A DNA stretch of 64,000 nucleotides from Halomonas faecis (GCF_010993975.1 NZ_JAACZO010000057.1:1-64000); one strand, 5' to 3'; counted from the first letter of the stretch, positions 32,747 through 42,423 are shown. Notes: generated by a model from the sequence alone, not told the origin. A program made the numbers and translations.

Positions 32747-33973
32747 CTATTCGACGACGCGGTCGACCACGACCTCCACGGGTTCGCCATCCGTCTCGCC
32801 GACGGCGACGCCATCACGCCCGCCGAACATGTCGCCCGGTACGGGGCTGGCATCCCCGGTGGTGGTCACGCGAACCACGATGCGCACCTCATCGACCTCC
32901 GAGATGCTGGCCTGCTGGGACATGGCGCGGCTGTCGTCGAGCACCACCTCGGTGGGCAGATCGCCCAGCGTCAGCCGAGCCACCGCCAGGGGCGGTTTTT
33001 CGCCTTCCATGTCGCGCGCCACGACGAAGACCTGGGTATCGTCGTCGAGCTCCCCTTGCAGTTCCTCGGCCAGGGTCACGCGCAGATTCACGCCCGGGCC
33101 GGCGGCCACCGGCTCCCGCTCCTCGGGTGCCACGCCAAGGCGCTGCTGGGCCGCCCGGATGCCCTCGCGCAGCGCATCGGCGCTGTCGGGGTCGTTCATG
33201 CCGGCAATGGCGCGGCGCCATTGATCGATGGCCTTTTCGTAATCCCCCTCATCGAAGGCGACGACGCCCAGCATGCCCAGCGTCGTCGGCTCGCTGGAAT
33301 CGCGCTCGAGAATCTCGTCGACCAGCGCCTGCACTTCGTCGGTCAGGGTACGATCGGCCATGAAAAACTGCAGCTGCGCCTTCTGGGCCAGCAGCGACGG
33401 CTGGCGACCCTCGAGGCGAATCAAGTGATCGATGGCCTCCAATGCCGCTTCGCCCTGTCCGGAATCGCGGTAGATCGGAAACAGCGAGGACCACACATTG
33501 GGGTTGTCGGGCTGGCGCTCGGCCTGCGCCTCCAGGCGTTCGACCAGGGCCGGCAGGGAGTCGCTCTCCTGGTAGGCGGCATACAGCGCCAGATCGCCCT
33601 CGGCTCCGTTGTGGTAGTACCAGGCGACGCTGCCCACCACCAGGGCCAGAGCGATCACCGGTACGGCCAGGCGGCCGGCACGGGGCCCGTGCAGCGGCCG
33701 CCGCTGCAGGCCCTCGGTATCCTCCAGCAGGCTGCGCTCGAGTTCCAGGCGGTCTTCATCGAAGCGCGGCTGGTCGATCTCGCCACGCTCCAGTGCCGCT
33801 TCCAGCGAGGCCAGGCGGCGACGGTAGATGGCCACGTTCTGCTCGGCAGCACGGTCGCCGGCCTCGAAGTCACGCTGAGCGGCGTGCAGCGCGGAAGCGC
33901 GGCGCAATGGCGACACCAGCAGCCACAGGGCGGGAAGCAGCAGAATGGCAAAGGCTAACCACATCGGGGTCAT
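32747..33973 (-). CDS. ccmI: Cytochrome c maturation protein CcmI (CycH)
   Basis: Chaperones apocytochrome c to the haem ligation complex. The 408 residues have two membrane helices (about 3-22 and 103-122, LAVPVIALALVVGSVAWYYH). A Leu-rich cytoplasmic loop lies between them (VAIYRRRLASLEAALERGEI), and the periplasmic part has TPR-like repeats (NPNVWSSLFPIYRDSGQGEA, LGMLGVVAFDEGDYEKAIDQ). The start overlaps the ccmH stop by four bases. It is the last ccm gene, with smc immediately downstream. Confidence 0.93.
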   Translation of the reverse strand: MTPMWLAFAILLLPALWLLVSPLRRASALHAAQRDFEAGDRAAEQNVAIYRRRLASLEAALERGEIDQPRFDEDRLELERSLLEDTEGLQRRPLHGPRAGRLAVPVIALALVVGSVAWYYHNGAEGDLALYAAYQESDSLPALVERLEAQAERQPDNPNVWSSLFPIYRDSGQGEAALEAIDHLIRLEGRQPSLLAQKAQLQFFMADRTLTDEVQALVDEILERDSSEPTTLGMLGVVAFDEGDYEKAIDQWRRAIAGMNDPDSADALREGIRAAQQRLGVAPEEREPVAAGPGVNLRVTLAEELQGELDDDTQVFVVARDMEGEKPPLAVARLTLGDLPTEVVLDDSRAMSQQASISEVDEVRIVVRVTTTGDASPVPGDMFGGRDGVAVGETDGEPVEVVVDRVVE

Positions 33974-34443
33974 GACTCTCTCCCGCGGTTGATCAACGAA
34001 TCGAGGCGGGCGCGTTCTTCGTCACTGAGTTCACGCGCCGAGGCATTGCGCCGAGCGCGCACGACCCATGCCACCAGAACGCCACCCAGGACGACCAGCC
34101 CGGCGGGCAGACCCCACAGCAGGTAGGTGCGCCCTTCCAAGCGCGGGTTGTAAAGCACGTAGTCACCGAAGCGCTCGACCAGGTGGCTGCGGATCTCCAT
34201 GTCGGAGCGACCGTCCTGAAGCATTTCGTAGACGCGATCGCGCATGTCACCCGACACTGGCGCGTTGGAGTCGTCGATCGCCTGATTCTGGCAAGTCGGA
34301 CAGCGCAGCGAAGCGGTGAGGCTCTTGTAGCGCTCCTCTTTCACCGGGTCGTCGAATTCGCGCACCTCGATGCTGTCCGCGAGCCCGGCACCGGCGGTCA
34401 AAAGCAGGGCCAAGGCAAAGATCAAGAGTCGGATCACTGCCAT
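33970..34443 (-). CDS. ccmH: Cytochrome c maturation thiol oxidoreductase CcmH
   Basis: A membrane-anchored periplasmic protein that reduces the CXXCH cysteines of apocytochrome c before haem attachment. The 157 residues include a signal peptide (LLIFALALLLTAGAGLA), the redox motif LRCPTCQNQ (about 46-54), a three-helix bundle and one C-terminal membrane helix (about 107-128). It is the short CcmH form; the TPR part is encoded separately as ccmI. It overlaps ccmG by 10 bp and ccmI by four. Confidence 0.95.
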   Translation of the reverse strand: MAVIRLLIFALALLLTAGAGLADSIEVREFDDPVKEERYKSLTASLRCPTCQNQAIDDSNAPVSGDMRDRVYEMLQDGRSDMEIRSHLVERFGDYVLYNPRLEGRTYLLWGLPAGLVVLGGVLVAWVVRARRNASARELSDEERARLDSLINRGRES

Positions 34444-34967
34444 TTTTCCACCTCCGGCAGAATGGTGTCACGCAGATCGCCCGGTGAGATGTACCCCGTA
34501 TGGTGATAGCGGATCACCCCTTCGGCATCGACCAGGAAGGACTCCGGTGCCCCGTAGACGCCCAGCTCGAAAGCCAGCTCGCCGTCGGGGTCGAACACAT
34601 TGACGACGAAGGGATCGCCGAACTCGTCGAGAAAACCGAGCCCTTTCTCGCGCGTATCCTTCCAGTTGACGCCGACCAGACGCACGCCGCGTTCGGCCAG
34701 GTCGAGCAATTGCGGCATCTCGCGCTTGCACTCGGGGCACCATTCCCCCCAAACGTTGACCAGAGTCAGCTCTCCGGTTATCAGCGACTCGTCCACCGTG
34801 CGGCCCGGATCCTCGAGGGTGCTCAGCTCGAAGGCGGGAAAGGCGCGCGCGTCCTGCACCAGTTGCGATTCGCGGTGGAAGGGGTTGAGCCCGAGCCCCA
34901 GGTACAGGAACAGCATCAGCACCAGGAAACCCAACAAGGGCAGCATCAGCAGCAGGCGACGTTTCAT
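34434..34967 (-). CDS. ccmG: Thiol:disulfide interchange protein CcmG/DsbE
   Basis: A periplasmic, membrane-tethered thioredoxin-like reductant of the haem-ligation pathway. The 177 residues have an N-terminal anchor helix (about 5-26) and a thioredoxin fold with active site WCPEC (Cys77, Cys80). The conserved GVPE-like segment here reads YGAPESFLVDAEG with cis-Pro. Acidic residues around the site are typical of CcmG. It overlaps ccmF (4 bp) and ccmH (10 bp), so translation is coupled. Confidence 0.95.
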   Translation of the reverse strand: MKRRLLLMLPLLGFLVLMLFLYLGLGLNPFHRESQLVQDARAFPAFELSTLEDPGRTVDESLITGELTLVNVWGEWCPECKREMPQLLDLAERGVRLVGVNWKDTREKGLGFLDEFGDPFVVNVFDPDGELAFELGVYGAPESFLVDAEGVIRYHHTGYISPGDLRDTILPEVEKWQ

Positions 34968-36970
34968 GCTGGGGCCTCTCCTGCCGCACGAACCTCGACG
35001 GCCTTCTCAGGGTCTTTCGCCGTCGCCAAGCGGCGATAGCGGCGGTCGGCCACGGCCAAGGTGCCGCCTGCGGCCATCAGCAGAGCCCCCAACCACAGCC
35101 AGCGCACGAAGGGCTTGTACTGCACGCGCATGGCCCAGCTGCCGTCGCCCAGGTCCTCGCCCATGGCCAGGTAAAGGTCACGGAAGAGCCCCGGACGCAG
35201 TGCCACCTGGCTCATCGGCATGCCGCGAGCGATGTAGGTGCGCTTTTCGGGATTCATGGTGAAGCTGCGGCGGCTGTCGCCGCGGCGGACCTCGAACTCG
35301 GCCCCGTCGCCGATGTAGTTCGGCCCGCGTCGGCTGGTCAACCCCTTCATGGTGAAGGTGTAGCCCGCCACGCTGACGCTATCGCCCGGCGCCATGCGCA
35401 CATTGCGCTCGATGGCGAAATTGGAGACCACGGCAACGCCGACGATGGTCACCGCCAGGCCCAGGTGGCCCAGCACCATGCCCCAGTAGGCGAGCGATAG
35501 CTTCTTGAGACCGGCCAGCCGAGTGGGTGCATGGCGCGTCTTGTCGAACAGGTCGCGCACCAGCGGCAGCACGATCCACAGCGCCGTGACCAGGCCCAAG
35601 GCCACCCAGACGTTCCACTCGCCGCCGATGATGAAGGGCATCACGGCCGCAATGGCCACCGCCGCAACGCCGGCCAGCCACAGCCGCTTGAGCAGTTCGC
35701 GTCCGTCCATGCGCTTCCAGCGCGACACCGGCCCGAGCCCCATGAAGATGCTCATGATCACCGTCAACGGCACGAACAGGGCGTTGAAGTAGGGAGGGCC
35801 CACGCTGATCTTGCCCAGGTTCAGGGCATCCAGTAGCAGCGGATAGACGGTGCCCATCAGTACGGTGATCGTCATGATCACCAGCAGGATGTTGTTGATC
35901 AGCAACAGGGCATCGCGCGACAGCCAGTTGAAGCCGACCCGGTGACTGACCCGCGGTGCACGGAGCGCGAAGATCAGCAGCGACAGGCCCACGGTGATGC
36001 CCAGCAGCACCAGGATGAAGAAACCGCGCGAGGGGTCGTTGGCAAAGGCGTGCACCGAGGTGAGCACGCCGGAGCGCACCAGGAAGGTGCCCAGCAGCGA
36101 CAGCGAGAAGGTGAAGATCGCCAGCAGTACGGTCCAGCTCTTGAAGGAGCCGCGCTTTTCGGTCACTGCCAGGGAGTGCATCAGTGCCGTACCGGTCAGC
36201 CATGGCAGCAGCGAGGCGTTCTCCACCGGATCCCAGAACCACCAGCCGCCCCAGCCGAGCTCGTAATACGCCCACCAGCTGCCCAGCGCGATGCCGACGG
36301 TCAAGAAGGCCCATGCCAGGTTGGTCCAGGGGCGTGCCCAGCGCGTCCAGGCCGCATCCAGACGCCCCCCCAGCAAGGCGGCAATGGCAAAGGCGAAGAC
36401 CACCGAGAAGCCCACGTAGCCCATGTAGAGCATCGGCGGATGCAGGATCAGGCCAATGTCCTGGAGCAGCGGATTGAGATCCGCACCGTCGCTCGGTGCA
36501 TTGGGCAACAGCCGATCGAAGGGGTTGGAAGTGACCAGCACGAAGGCCAGAAAGCCCAAACCCACCAAGCCCATCACGCCGAGCACTCGCGCCACCATGT
36601 CGCGGGGCAGCTCCCGGGAGAAGCGTGCCGCCATGTAGCTCCAACCGGCCAGCATCAGGCTCCACAGCAGCACCGAGCCCTCATGGTTGCCCCACACGGC
36701 ACTCAGCTTGTAGTACCAGGGCAGCATGGAGTTGGAGTTGTTGGCCACGTTGGCGACGGTGAAGTCGTCGAACAGGTAGCTGGCAGTGAGGCACAGGTAA
36801 GCGACCACCACGAACAGGAGCTGGCCGGCCGCCATAGGTCGGGCGTAGGCCATCCACAGCGGCCGGCGCAGTGCAGCACCGGCCAGAGGCATCACCGCCT
36901 GTACGGCCGCCATCAGCATGGCGATGACCAAGGCGAAGTGACCGATTTCGGGAATCATCTGGATCAGCAT
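34964..36970 (-). CDS. ccmF: Haem lyase subunit CcmF
   Basis: Core of the cytochrome c synthetase: an inner-membrane protein that takes haem from CcmE and joins it to apocytochrome. The 668 residues contain about 15 helices and the WWD haem-handling motif (WGGWWFWDPVENASLLPWL). Conserved His segments include HEGSVLLWSLML and ALMHSLAVTEKRGSFKSWT. Length matches the family. It lies 15 bp after ccmE and overlaps ccmG. Confidence 0.96.
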   Translation of the reverse strand: MLIQMIPEIGHFALVIAMLMAAVQAVMPLAGAALRRPLWMAYARPMAAGQLLFVVVAYLCLTASYLFDDFTVANVANNSNSMLPWYYKLSAVWGNHEGSVLLWSLMLAGWSYMAARFSRELPRDMVARVLGVMGLVGLGFLAFVLVTSNPFDRLLPNAPSDGADLNPLLQDIGLILHPPMLYMGYVGFSVVFAFAIAALLGGRLDAAWTRWARPWTNLAWAFLTVGIALGSWWAYYELGWGGWWFWDPVENASLLPWLTGTALMHSLAVTEKRGSFKSWTVLLAIFTFSLSLLGTFLVRSGVLTSVHAFANDPSRGFFILVLLGITVGLSLLIFALRAPRVSHRVGFNWLSRDALLLINNILLVIMTITVLMGTVYPLLLDALNLGKISVGPPYFNALFVPLTVIMSIFMGLGPVSRWKRMDGRELLKRLWLAGVAAVAIAAVMPFIIGGEWNVWVALGLVTALWIVLPLVRDLFDKTRHAPTRLAGLKKLSLAYWGMVLGHLGLAVTIVGVAVVSNFAIERNVRMAPGDSVSVAGYTFTMKGLTSRRGPNYIGDGAEFEVRRGDSRRSFTMNPEKRTYIARGMPMSQVALRPGLFRDLYLAMGEDLGDGSWAMRVQYKPFVRWLWLGALLMAAGGTLAVADRRYRRLATAKDPEKAVEVRAAGEAPA

Positions 36971-36985
36971 GGTCGCTCCGGCGGG

Positions 36986-37474
36986 TTAGCTCTCGTCACT
37001 CTTCGCGGAATTGCTCTCGGAACCTTCGGTCTTGAAGTCGGCCGGCGAGTAGCCGGCATCCTCCAGGGCCTCGGCCACCTCCGGGGGCATGTAATTCTCA
37101 TCGTGGCGCGCCAGCACCTGGTCGGCGCGGAATTCGCCGCTGGGCTGCAGCTGGCCGACCACCACCACGCCCTGCCCCTCGCGGAACAGGTCCGGCAGGA
37201 TGCCACTGTAGCGGACTTCCAGGTCTTCGACGTAGTCCGTCACCACGAACTCCACGTCCAAGCTGTCGGGGTTGCGGTGTACGGTGCCTTCCTTGACCAT
37301 GCCGCCGGCGCGTATCTGGCGTTCGAATGGCGCATCGCCCGCGGCGATTTGAATGGGGCTGAAGAACAGGTTGATGTTAGCGCGCAGGGCATACAGCGTC
37401 AGCCCCACGGCGACGGCAGCCAGGGACACCAGCCCCAGGATGATGGTCAGTTTACGCTTGCGTTTCGGAGTCAT
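36986..37474 (-). CDS. ccmE: Haem chaperone CcmE
   Basis: A periplasmic chaperone that binds haem covalently and delivers it to CcmF. The 162 residues have a basic start (MTPKRKRK), an anchor helix (about 9-30) and an OB-fold ending in LARHDENYMP. There His124 is the covalent haem ligand and Tyr128 the axial ligand. I start at 37474, the family start; the open frame upstream overlaps ccmD and ccmC-side sequence. It overlaps the ccmD stop by 23 bp. Confidence 0.94.
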   Translation of the reverse strand: MTPKRKRKLTIILGLVSLAAVAVGLTLYALRANINLFFSPIQIAAGDAPFERQIRAGGMVKEGTVHRNPDSLDVEFVVTDYVEDLEVRYSGILPDLFREGQGVVVVGQLQPSGEFRADQVLARHDENYMPPEVAEALEDAGYSPADFKTEGSESNSAKSDES

Positions 37475-37700
37475 TGGTAGGCCCACCCCCGTCATGTTGA
37501 ATCGTTGCCGCAGCGCCGGCTCCGTCCCGACGACGCTCGCGGCGCACCTGGCGCGCCAGGTTGCGTAGTGTGCGACGGTGCTCGACACGGGCGTGCAGCC
37601 CACTGCCCGCCAGCAAAGCCAGCGTCACCGCCCAGGCAGCCCAGACATAGGGCGCGTGGCCCCCCATGGCGAGAAACGCCTGGAAACTCTCGAATGCCAT
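37452..37700 (-). CDS. ccmD: Haem exporter accessory protein CcmD
   Basis: An 82-residue single-pass membrane protein: [20 protein letters not shown] then a hydrophobic AAWAVTLALLAGSGL helix and a basic cytoplasmic tail (RRTLRNLARQVRRERRRDG). FxxFLxMGGHAxYVW is the diagnostic CcmD start. CcmD helps release haem-loaded CcmE from CcmABC. Its ATG overlaps the ccmC stop (TGATG), and its end overlaps the start of ccmE. The tail is longer than in E. coli. Confidence 0.9.
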   Translation of the reverse strand: MAFESFQAFLAMGGHAPYVWAAWAVTLALLAGSGLHARVEHRRTLRNLARQVRRERRRDGAGAAATIQHDGGGPTNDSETQA

Positions 37701-38440
37701 CAGCTCGTTTCTCCCGCCAGTTCGCGCACCCAGCGCTTGTTGGCCTCGCGCCGCAGAATCTCGCTGCGTGTGCGCAGCAGGGTCACGGCGATGAAGAAGC
37801 AGTAGAAGCCCACCACCATGATCAGCAGCGGCAGCCACATCTCCGTGGGCATGGCCGGACGCTCGGTGAGGGTAAAGGAGGCGGGCTGGTGCAGGGTGTA
37901 CCACCAGTCCACCGAATACTTGATGATCGGGATGTTGATCACCCCCACCATGGCCAGCACCGAGGCGGCCCGGGAGGCGCTGTCGCGGCTGGCGAAGGCG
38001 CCACGCAGGGCGATGACGCCCAGATAGAGGAACAGCAGAATCAGCATCGAGGTCAGCCGGGCATCCCACATCCACCAGGTTCCCCAGGTCGGCACGCCCC
38101 ATACCGCGCCGGAGAACAGCGAGATGAAGGTCATGGCGGCCCCCAGAGGCGCCATCATGGCAGCCGCCATGTCGGCGATCTTGATCTTCCACACCATGAA
38201 GATCACGCCCGCCACGGCCATGGTGACGAAAATCGACTGCGCCAGGAACGCAGACGGCACGTGCACGTAGATGATGCGGAAGCTGTTGCCCTGCTGATAG
38301 TCCGCCGGGGCGAAGGCCAGCCCCCAAACGGAACCCACCGCGATCAGCGCCAGCGCTACCGTCCAGAACCAGGGCTGCAGCCGCTGGCTGATGCCGTAGA
38401 ACCACTTGGGAGACCCCAGCTTATGAATGAAGGCCCACAT
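37700..38440 (-). CDS. ccmC: Haem handling protein CcmC
   Basis: An inner-membrane WWD-domain protein that loads haem onto CcmE. The 246 residues have six helices, the tryptophan-rich motif [13 protein letters not shown], and flanking His residues in [10 protein letters not shown] and [10 protein letters not shown] that serve as haem ligands in the family. The ATG at 38440 ([16 protein letters not shown]) matches orthologues. It lies 14 bp after ccmB and is followed by ccmD in the usual order. Confidence 0.96.
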   Translation of the reverse strand: MWAFIHKLGSPKWFYGISQRLQPWFWTVALALIAVGSVWGLAFAPADYQQGNSFRIIYVHVPSAFLAQSIFVTMAVAGVIFMVWKIKIADMAAAMMAPLGAAMTFISLFSGAVWGVPTWGTWWMWDARLTSMLILLFLYLGVIALRGAFASRDSASRAASVLAMVGVINIPIIKYSVDWWYTLHQPASFTLTERPAMPTEMWLPLLIMVVGFYCFFIAVTLLRTRSEILRREANKRWVRELAGETS

Positions 38441-38454
38441 GCCTCGTTCACCCC

Positions 38455-39189
38455 TCAACCGTTGATACTGATGCGCAGCGATGCCGCTATCGCCCATGGC
38501 GCGAAAATCAGTGCCACTGCCAGCAAGGCACCGAGGATCGCCAGATGCGCCGAGACCCCATCGCCGACGATGGCAGCCTGAACGGCGCCGGCGCCGAAAA
38601 TCAGCACCGGAATGTAGAGTGGCAGCACCAGCAGCGAGAGCAGCACGCCGCCACGTGACAGGCCCACGGTCAGCGCTGCACCGATGGCGCCGATCAGACT
38701 CAGACTCGCCGACCCCAGCGCCAGCGACACAGCCAGCACCGCATAGCTGCCCGCCGGCAGCGCCAGCATGATGCCCAATACGGGGGCCATGAGTGCCAGC
38801 GGCAGGCCGGTGAGCAGCCAGTGCACGGTTACCTTGGCCAGGCTCAGCAGCGCCAGTGGCTGGGGCGTGAGCAGCAGCTGTTCCAGAGAGCCGTCGTCGT
38901 AGTCGGCCCGGAACAGGCTATCCAGCGACAACAGCGCCGCCAGCAGCGCGGCCACCCACAGCAGCCCCGGCGCAATGGTTGCCAGTAGCTCGGGGTCGGG
39001 TGAGATACCGATGGGAAACAGGGTGATGACGATGGCGAAAAAGACCAACGGATTCATCACCTCGCTGCGCCGCCGCAGCAACAGTACGAGATCGCGCTTC
39101 AGCGTGGCCCCGAATGCGACACTCAGGCTGCCCTGGGGTTCCGTACCCAGGGTGTACGTCTCGGTCGCCATGCGTTCAGTGACCGCCAT
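38455..39189 (-). CDS. ccmB: Haem exporter permease CcmB
   Basis: The membrane subunit of the CcmAB transporter, with six hydrophobic helices in 244 residues ([53 protein letters not shown]). CcmAB uses ATP hydrolysis to release holo-CcmE. The ATG at 39189 has GGGAGG 5 nt upstream and overlaps the ccmA stop by 14 bp; an ATG at 39171 is weaker. Confidence 0.94.
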   Translation of the reverse strand: MAVTERMATETYTLGTEPQGSLSVAFGATLKRDLVLLLRRRSEVMNPLVFFAIVITLFPIGISPDPELLATIAPGLLWVAALLAALLSLDSLFRADYDDGSLEQLLLTPQPLALLSLAKVTVHWLLTGLPLALMAPVLGIMLALPAGSYAVLAVSLALGSASLSLIGAIGAALTVGLSRGGVLLSLLVLPLYIPVLIFGAGAVQAAIVGDGVSAHLAILGALLAVALIFAPWAIAASLRISING

Positions 39190-39841
39190 CGCCGCCTCCC
39201 GCCCCCAGACGTATACGCCGCAGTTCGGCGCAGGGCGTCAGTTCATGGTGAGTAGTCACCAGCACGCAACCTCCCTGACGGGCATGATTCACTAGGCGTC
39301 GCTCCAGCGCATGCACTCCATCCCGATCGATGGCCGTGAAAGGTTCGTCGAGCACCCACAGCGGGCGCGGGGTGAGCAACAGGCGAGCCAACGCCACCCG
39401 GCGCTGCTGACCCGCAGAGAGCTGCCCGGCCGGCACGTCCTCGAACCCGACGAGCCCGATCGACTCCAGGGCTGTCATGCGTGACGATTCGTCGCGGGTC
39501 TGTCCGGCCAAGGCCTGGTACCAGGCGAGGTTCTCGAGCGGAGTGAGCGCTGCCTTGACGCCGGGAGCATGCCCCAGGTAGAGCAGGCTCGAGAGGAAAG
39601 CCTCGCGTGCCTGGCGCATGGGCCGCTCGCCCCAGAACAAGTCGCCTTCGTAGTCGGCGAGCTGCCCGGAGAGAATCTTCAGCAGGGTCGTCTTGCCGCT
39701 ACCGTTGGGTCCCTCCACGCGAACGATCTCGCCGGCCTGGATATCGAGATCGAGGCCGCGAAACAGCCAGCGGTCGTCCCGTTCGCAGGCCAGGTTGCGC
39801 GCTTGAAGACGCAGGCTCAAGGCACTCTCCAGGAATGGCAA
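39176..39841 (-). CDS. ccmA: Haem exporter ATPase CcmA
   Basis: The ATP-binding subunit of CcmAB, and the first gene of the ccm operon. The 221 residues carry Walker A GPNGSGKTT, an LSAGQQRRVALARLLL signature, Walker B PLWVLDEPF and the switch His in LVTTHHE. The upstream interval 39842-40020 is shared with the divergent SOS-regulated gene and should contain the ccm promoter, although I could not single out a convincing one. Confidence 0.95.
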   Translation of the reverse strand: MPFLESALSLRLQARNLACERDDRWLFRGLDLDIQAGEIVRVEGPNGSGKTTLLKILSGQLADYEGDLFWGERPMRQAREAFLSSLLYLGHAPGVKAALTPLENLAWYQALAGQTRDESSRMTALESIGLVGFEDVPAGQLSAGQQRRVALARLLLTPRPLWVLDEPFTAIDRDGVHALERRLVNHARQGGCVLVTTHHELTPCAELRRIRLGAGGGDGGH

Positions 39842-39946
39842 AATTCGCTGGCAACTCTACACGGAAAGGCCTTTCTCGACTAGTCGACCGGCCGCTTCCC
39901 GGACGCTCCCTTGCTGCAGGTCAAGGTGCGTTGAATGGCAGGGAAC

Positions 39947-39974
39947 TTGCCAGTTGGAGCGCGACTGATATAGT
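39947..39974 (+). promoter_or_regulatory. Sigma-70 promoter of the LexA-like gene
   Basis: TTGCCA (39947-39952) and TATAGT (39969-39974) are separated by 16 bp. Both boxes are near consensus. The start site would fall near 39981, so the SOS box at 39984-39999 overlaps the initially transcribed region, where LexA can block escape. Confidence 0.7.
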
Positions 39975-39983
39975 GCTCATTAC

Positions 39984-39999
39984 CTGTACATTTCAACAG
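39984..39999 (+). promoter_or_regulatory. LexA (SOS) box
   Basis: CTGTACATTTCAACAG fits the gammaproteobacterial CTGT-N8-ACAG operator at all eight fixed positions. It is 21 bp before the ATG of an S24-family gene and just downstream of a good promoter, so the gene is expected to be damage-inducible. Confidence 0.8.
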
Positions 40000-40020
40000 G
40001 CCCACAAGGGGGAGCGTCAC

Positions 40021-40497
40021 ATGCCCGAGGTCACTGCCCGCTACCTACACCGCCGACCCAACTTTCCGCTGGCCCAGTCCTGGACCGAACTCGCCGTCGC
40101 CCCGCACGAGCTGGTCGATGTCCCGCTGCTGGGCGACGTCGCCGCCGGCCTGCCCATCGAGGCCTGCGCTACCCAGGACAGCGTCCAGGCACCGGCCAGC
40201 ATGGTGCGCCGCAACACCTATGCGCTGCGTGTGCGCGGCGACTCGATGATCGACTGCAACATCTTCGACGGCGACGTCATCATCATCGAACGCCAGGAAA
40301 GCGCCGAGAACGGAGAAACCGCCGTCGTGCTCATCAACCAGCAGGAAGTCACCCTCAAGACGCTCTACATCGAGCGTTCGGGCGTGCGCTTGCAGCCCGC
40401 CAACGACGCCATGCCTCCCATCTACCTGAAGAACAGCGACATCCAGGTGCTGGGCATGGTGATGGGCGTGGTGCGACGCACGGCAACGACGCACTGA
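40021..40497 (+). CDS. LexA/UmuD-like S24 autoprotease without a DNA-binding domain
   Basis: The 158 residues are almost entirely the LexA-type latent protease. The putative self-cleavage bond is Ala42-Gly43 (DVAAGLP), nucleophile Ser75 is in VRGDSMID, and general base Lys113 is in TLKTLYIE. The Ser-Lys spacing of 38 matches LexA and UmuD. LexA has about 70 residues of winged-helix ahead of this; here only about 30 unrelated residues precede it, so no HTH is present. UmuD would be similar in size, but no umuC follows and the cleavage site is Ala-Gly. It has a good promoter and an SOS box. It may act as a RecA*-responsive UmuD- or LexA-mimic; the role is unknown. Confidence 0.85.
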   Translation: MPEVTARYLHRRPNFPLAQSWTELAVAPHELVDVPLLGDVAAGLPIEACATQDSVQAPASMVRRNTYALRVRGDSMIDCNIFDGDVIIIERQESAENGETAVVLINQQEVTLKTLYIERSGVRLQPANDAMPPIYLKNSDIQVLGMVMGVVRRTATTH

Positions 40498-41117
40498 TGC
40501 GCTATCCGGTTCCCGACCTGCCGACCGGGGAGTGGCACGCCAGCGAGCTGGAGGTCGAGAAGAGCCGCTTCCTCGCCTGGATCTGCCACGCTCCCCAAAC
40601 CGCGGCCTTCGACGCCTTGTTGGCCGACGCGCGGCGCATACACCCCAACGCCAGCCACCATTGTAGCGCCTACATCGCCGGTCCTCCCGGCGAGCAGACG
40701 GCCATCGGTTTCTCCGACGACGGCGAACCCGGCGGCACAGCGGGCCGCCCCATGTTCCAGGTTCTGGAAGGTGCCGGGCTTGGCCAGGTCGGCTGCGTAG
40801 TGATTCGCTATTTCGGGGGTACCAAGCTCGGCACCGGAGGGCTGGCACGCGCCTACGCCCAGGCCGTCGGCCGGGCGCTGGAGACCCTGCCATGCCGCGA
40901 GTGGGTCGAGCGCACCGCTCTCGACCTGGAGGTCGACTTCGCCAGCGAGGCCGAGGCGCGCGCCTGGCTGGACCGGCAGGCGGTGCCGATCGAGGCTGCC
41001 GACTACACCGCCGAGGGGGTACGACTCACCGTCGGCTGGCCCAGCGATGTCGAGGTCGACCTGACCCCGCTGGCCTCCCGGCTACGCGGCAGGCTCGTCG
41101 TCAGCCCAGATACTTGA
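40497..41117 (+). CDS. yigZ: YigZ/IMPACT-family protein
   Basis: A 206-residue protein of the YigZ/IMPACT family: the N-terminal UPF0029 domain (about 1-125) has [33 protein letters not shown] and [20 protein letters not shown], followed by a short ferredoxin-like DUF1949 domain. Eukaryotic IMPACT affects Gcn2 signalling; the bacterial role is unclear. Its ATG overlaps the stop of the LexA-like gene (TGATG), so it may be co-induced by DNA damage. Its last 17 bp overlap the convergent oadB end. Confidence 0.92.
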   Translation: MRYPVPDLPTGEWHASELEVEKSRFLAWICHAPQTAAFDALLADARRIHPNASHHCSAYIAGPPGEQTAIGFSDDGEPGGTAGRPMFQVLEGAGLGQVGCVVIRYFGGTKLGTGGLARAYAQAVGRALETLPCREWVERTALDLEVDFASEAEARAWLDRQAVPIEAADYTAEGVRLTVGWPSDVEVDLTPLASRLRGRLVVSPDT

Positions 41118-42423
41118 TCATTACCCCGGCGGCCACCGCCGAGCCCACCACGCCGGCCACGTTGGGCCCCATGGCATGCATCAGCAGGAAGTTGTGAGGG
41201 TTGGACTCGAGCCCCACCTTGTTGGCCACCCGTGCTGCCATGGGCACCGCCGACACCCCGGCAGCCCCGATCAGCGGATTGATGGGCATCCGGCTCACCA
41301 CGTTCATCAACTTGGCCATCAGCACGCCCGCGGCGGTGCCGATGCCGAAGGCAACGATGCCCAGCCCCAGGATGCCCAGCGTCTCGATGGCCAGGAAGCT
41401 CTCGGCCATCAGCTTGGAGCCCACCGCCAGCCCCAGCACGATGGTGACGATATTGATCAGGGCGTTCTGGGCAGTGTCGGAGAGCCGTTCGACCACGCCG
41501 CATTCGCGCATCAGGTTGCCGAAGCAGAACATCCCCAGCAGCGGTGCGGCATCGGGCAGGAACAGCGCCACCAGCATCAGCACCAGTAGCGGAAAGACGA
41601 CCTTCTCCAGCTTGGAGACCGGGCGCAGCTGGGTCATGGCGATCTCGCGCTCGCGCCGTGAGGTCAGCAAGCGCATGATCGGCGGCTGAATCAGCGGCAC
41701 CAGGGCCATGTAAGCGTATGCCGCCACGGCGATGGCCCCCAGCAGCTCCGGGGCCAGCACGCTCGACACGTAGATCGAGGTGGGACCGTCGGCACCGCCG
41801 ATGATGCCGATGGCGGCCGCCTGATTGAGCGAGAAGTCCATCCAGCCCATTGTCGTCATCCCCACCGCACCGAACAGGGTGGCGAAGATGCCGAACTGCG
41901 CCGCGGCCCCCAGGAACAGGGTGCGTGGGTTGGCCAGCAGCGGGCCGAAGTCGGTCATCGCCCCCACGCCCATGAAGATCAGCAACGGGGCGATGCCCGA
42001 GGCGATGGCCACGGAATAGAAGCTGTAAAGCAGGCCGTTGCCGTAGCCGACGTTGACTGCCACGTCGCGGGCGGCGCGCAGCTCATTCGGCGAGGCGCCG
42101 TCATGGGCCACGACCTTGAGCGTCTCGCGCCACGCCTCGACAGAGACCAGTGGGTCGAGCGTAACGCCCAGCGCCGAGGCGATCTGGCTGAGCACCGCTG
42201 GCCGTGCCACCTCGATGGCCTGATCCAGCGCCGAGATGGCGAGCCCTGCCTCGGGAATGTTGGCCAGGATGCCACCGAAGCCGATGGGCACCAGCAGCAG
42301 CGGCTCGAACTTCTTGGCGATGGCCAGGTAGAGCAGCACCAGGCCGACCACGATCATGACCGCCTGGCCGGCGGTCAGATTGTAGAGGCCCGAGCCCTCC
42401 CACAGGGTGAGTAGCTTGTCCAT
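41101..42423 (-). CDS. oadB: Na+-translocating oxaloacetate decarboxylase, beta subunit
   Basis: The membrane subunit that decarboxylates carboxybiotin and pumps Na+. The 440 residues have about 11 hydrophobic segments and the conserved [16 protein letters not shown] region (with the Asp proposed to bind Na+). [26 protein letters not shown] and the C-terminal [20 protein letters not shown] are also present. The order oadG-oadA-oadB on the minus strand is standard. A sodium pump suits a halophile. It overlaps yigZ tail-to-tail by 17 bp. Confidence 0.95.
   Translation of the reverse strand: MDKLLTLWEGSGLYNLTAGQAVMIVVGLVLLYLAIAKKFEPLLLVPIGFGGILANIPEAGLAISALDQAIEVARPAVLSQIASALGVTLDPLVSVEAWRETLKVVAHDGASPNELRAARDVAVNVGYGNGLLYSFYSVAIASGIAPLLIFMGVGAMTDFGPLLANPRTLFLGAAAQFGIFATLFGAVGMTTMGWMDFSLNQAAAIGIIGGADGPTSIYVSSVLAPELLGAIAVAAYAYMALVPLIQPPIMRLLTSRREREIAMTQLRPVSKLEKVVFPLLVLMLVALFLPDAAPLLGMFCFGNLMRECGVVERLSDTAQNALINIVTIVLGLAVGSKLMAESFLAIETLGILGLGIVAFGIGTAAGVLMAKLMNVVSRMPINPLIGAAGVSAVPMAARVANKVGLESNPHNFLLMHAMGPNVAGVVGSAVAAGVMIKYLG

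Noticed and set aside
37475..37603. A longer CcmE beginning upstream of 37474
   Set aside because: The upstream frame overlaps ccmD, lacks the basic start and membrane-anchor order of CcmE, and has no better ribosome site.
40021..40497. A full-length lexA with a misread 5' end
   Set aside because: The promoter, SOS box and ribosome-binding distance all fit the ATG at 40021, and no frame upstream (39842-40020) encodes an HTH.
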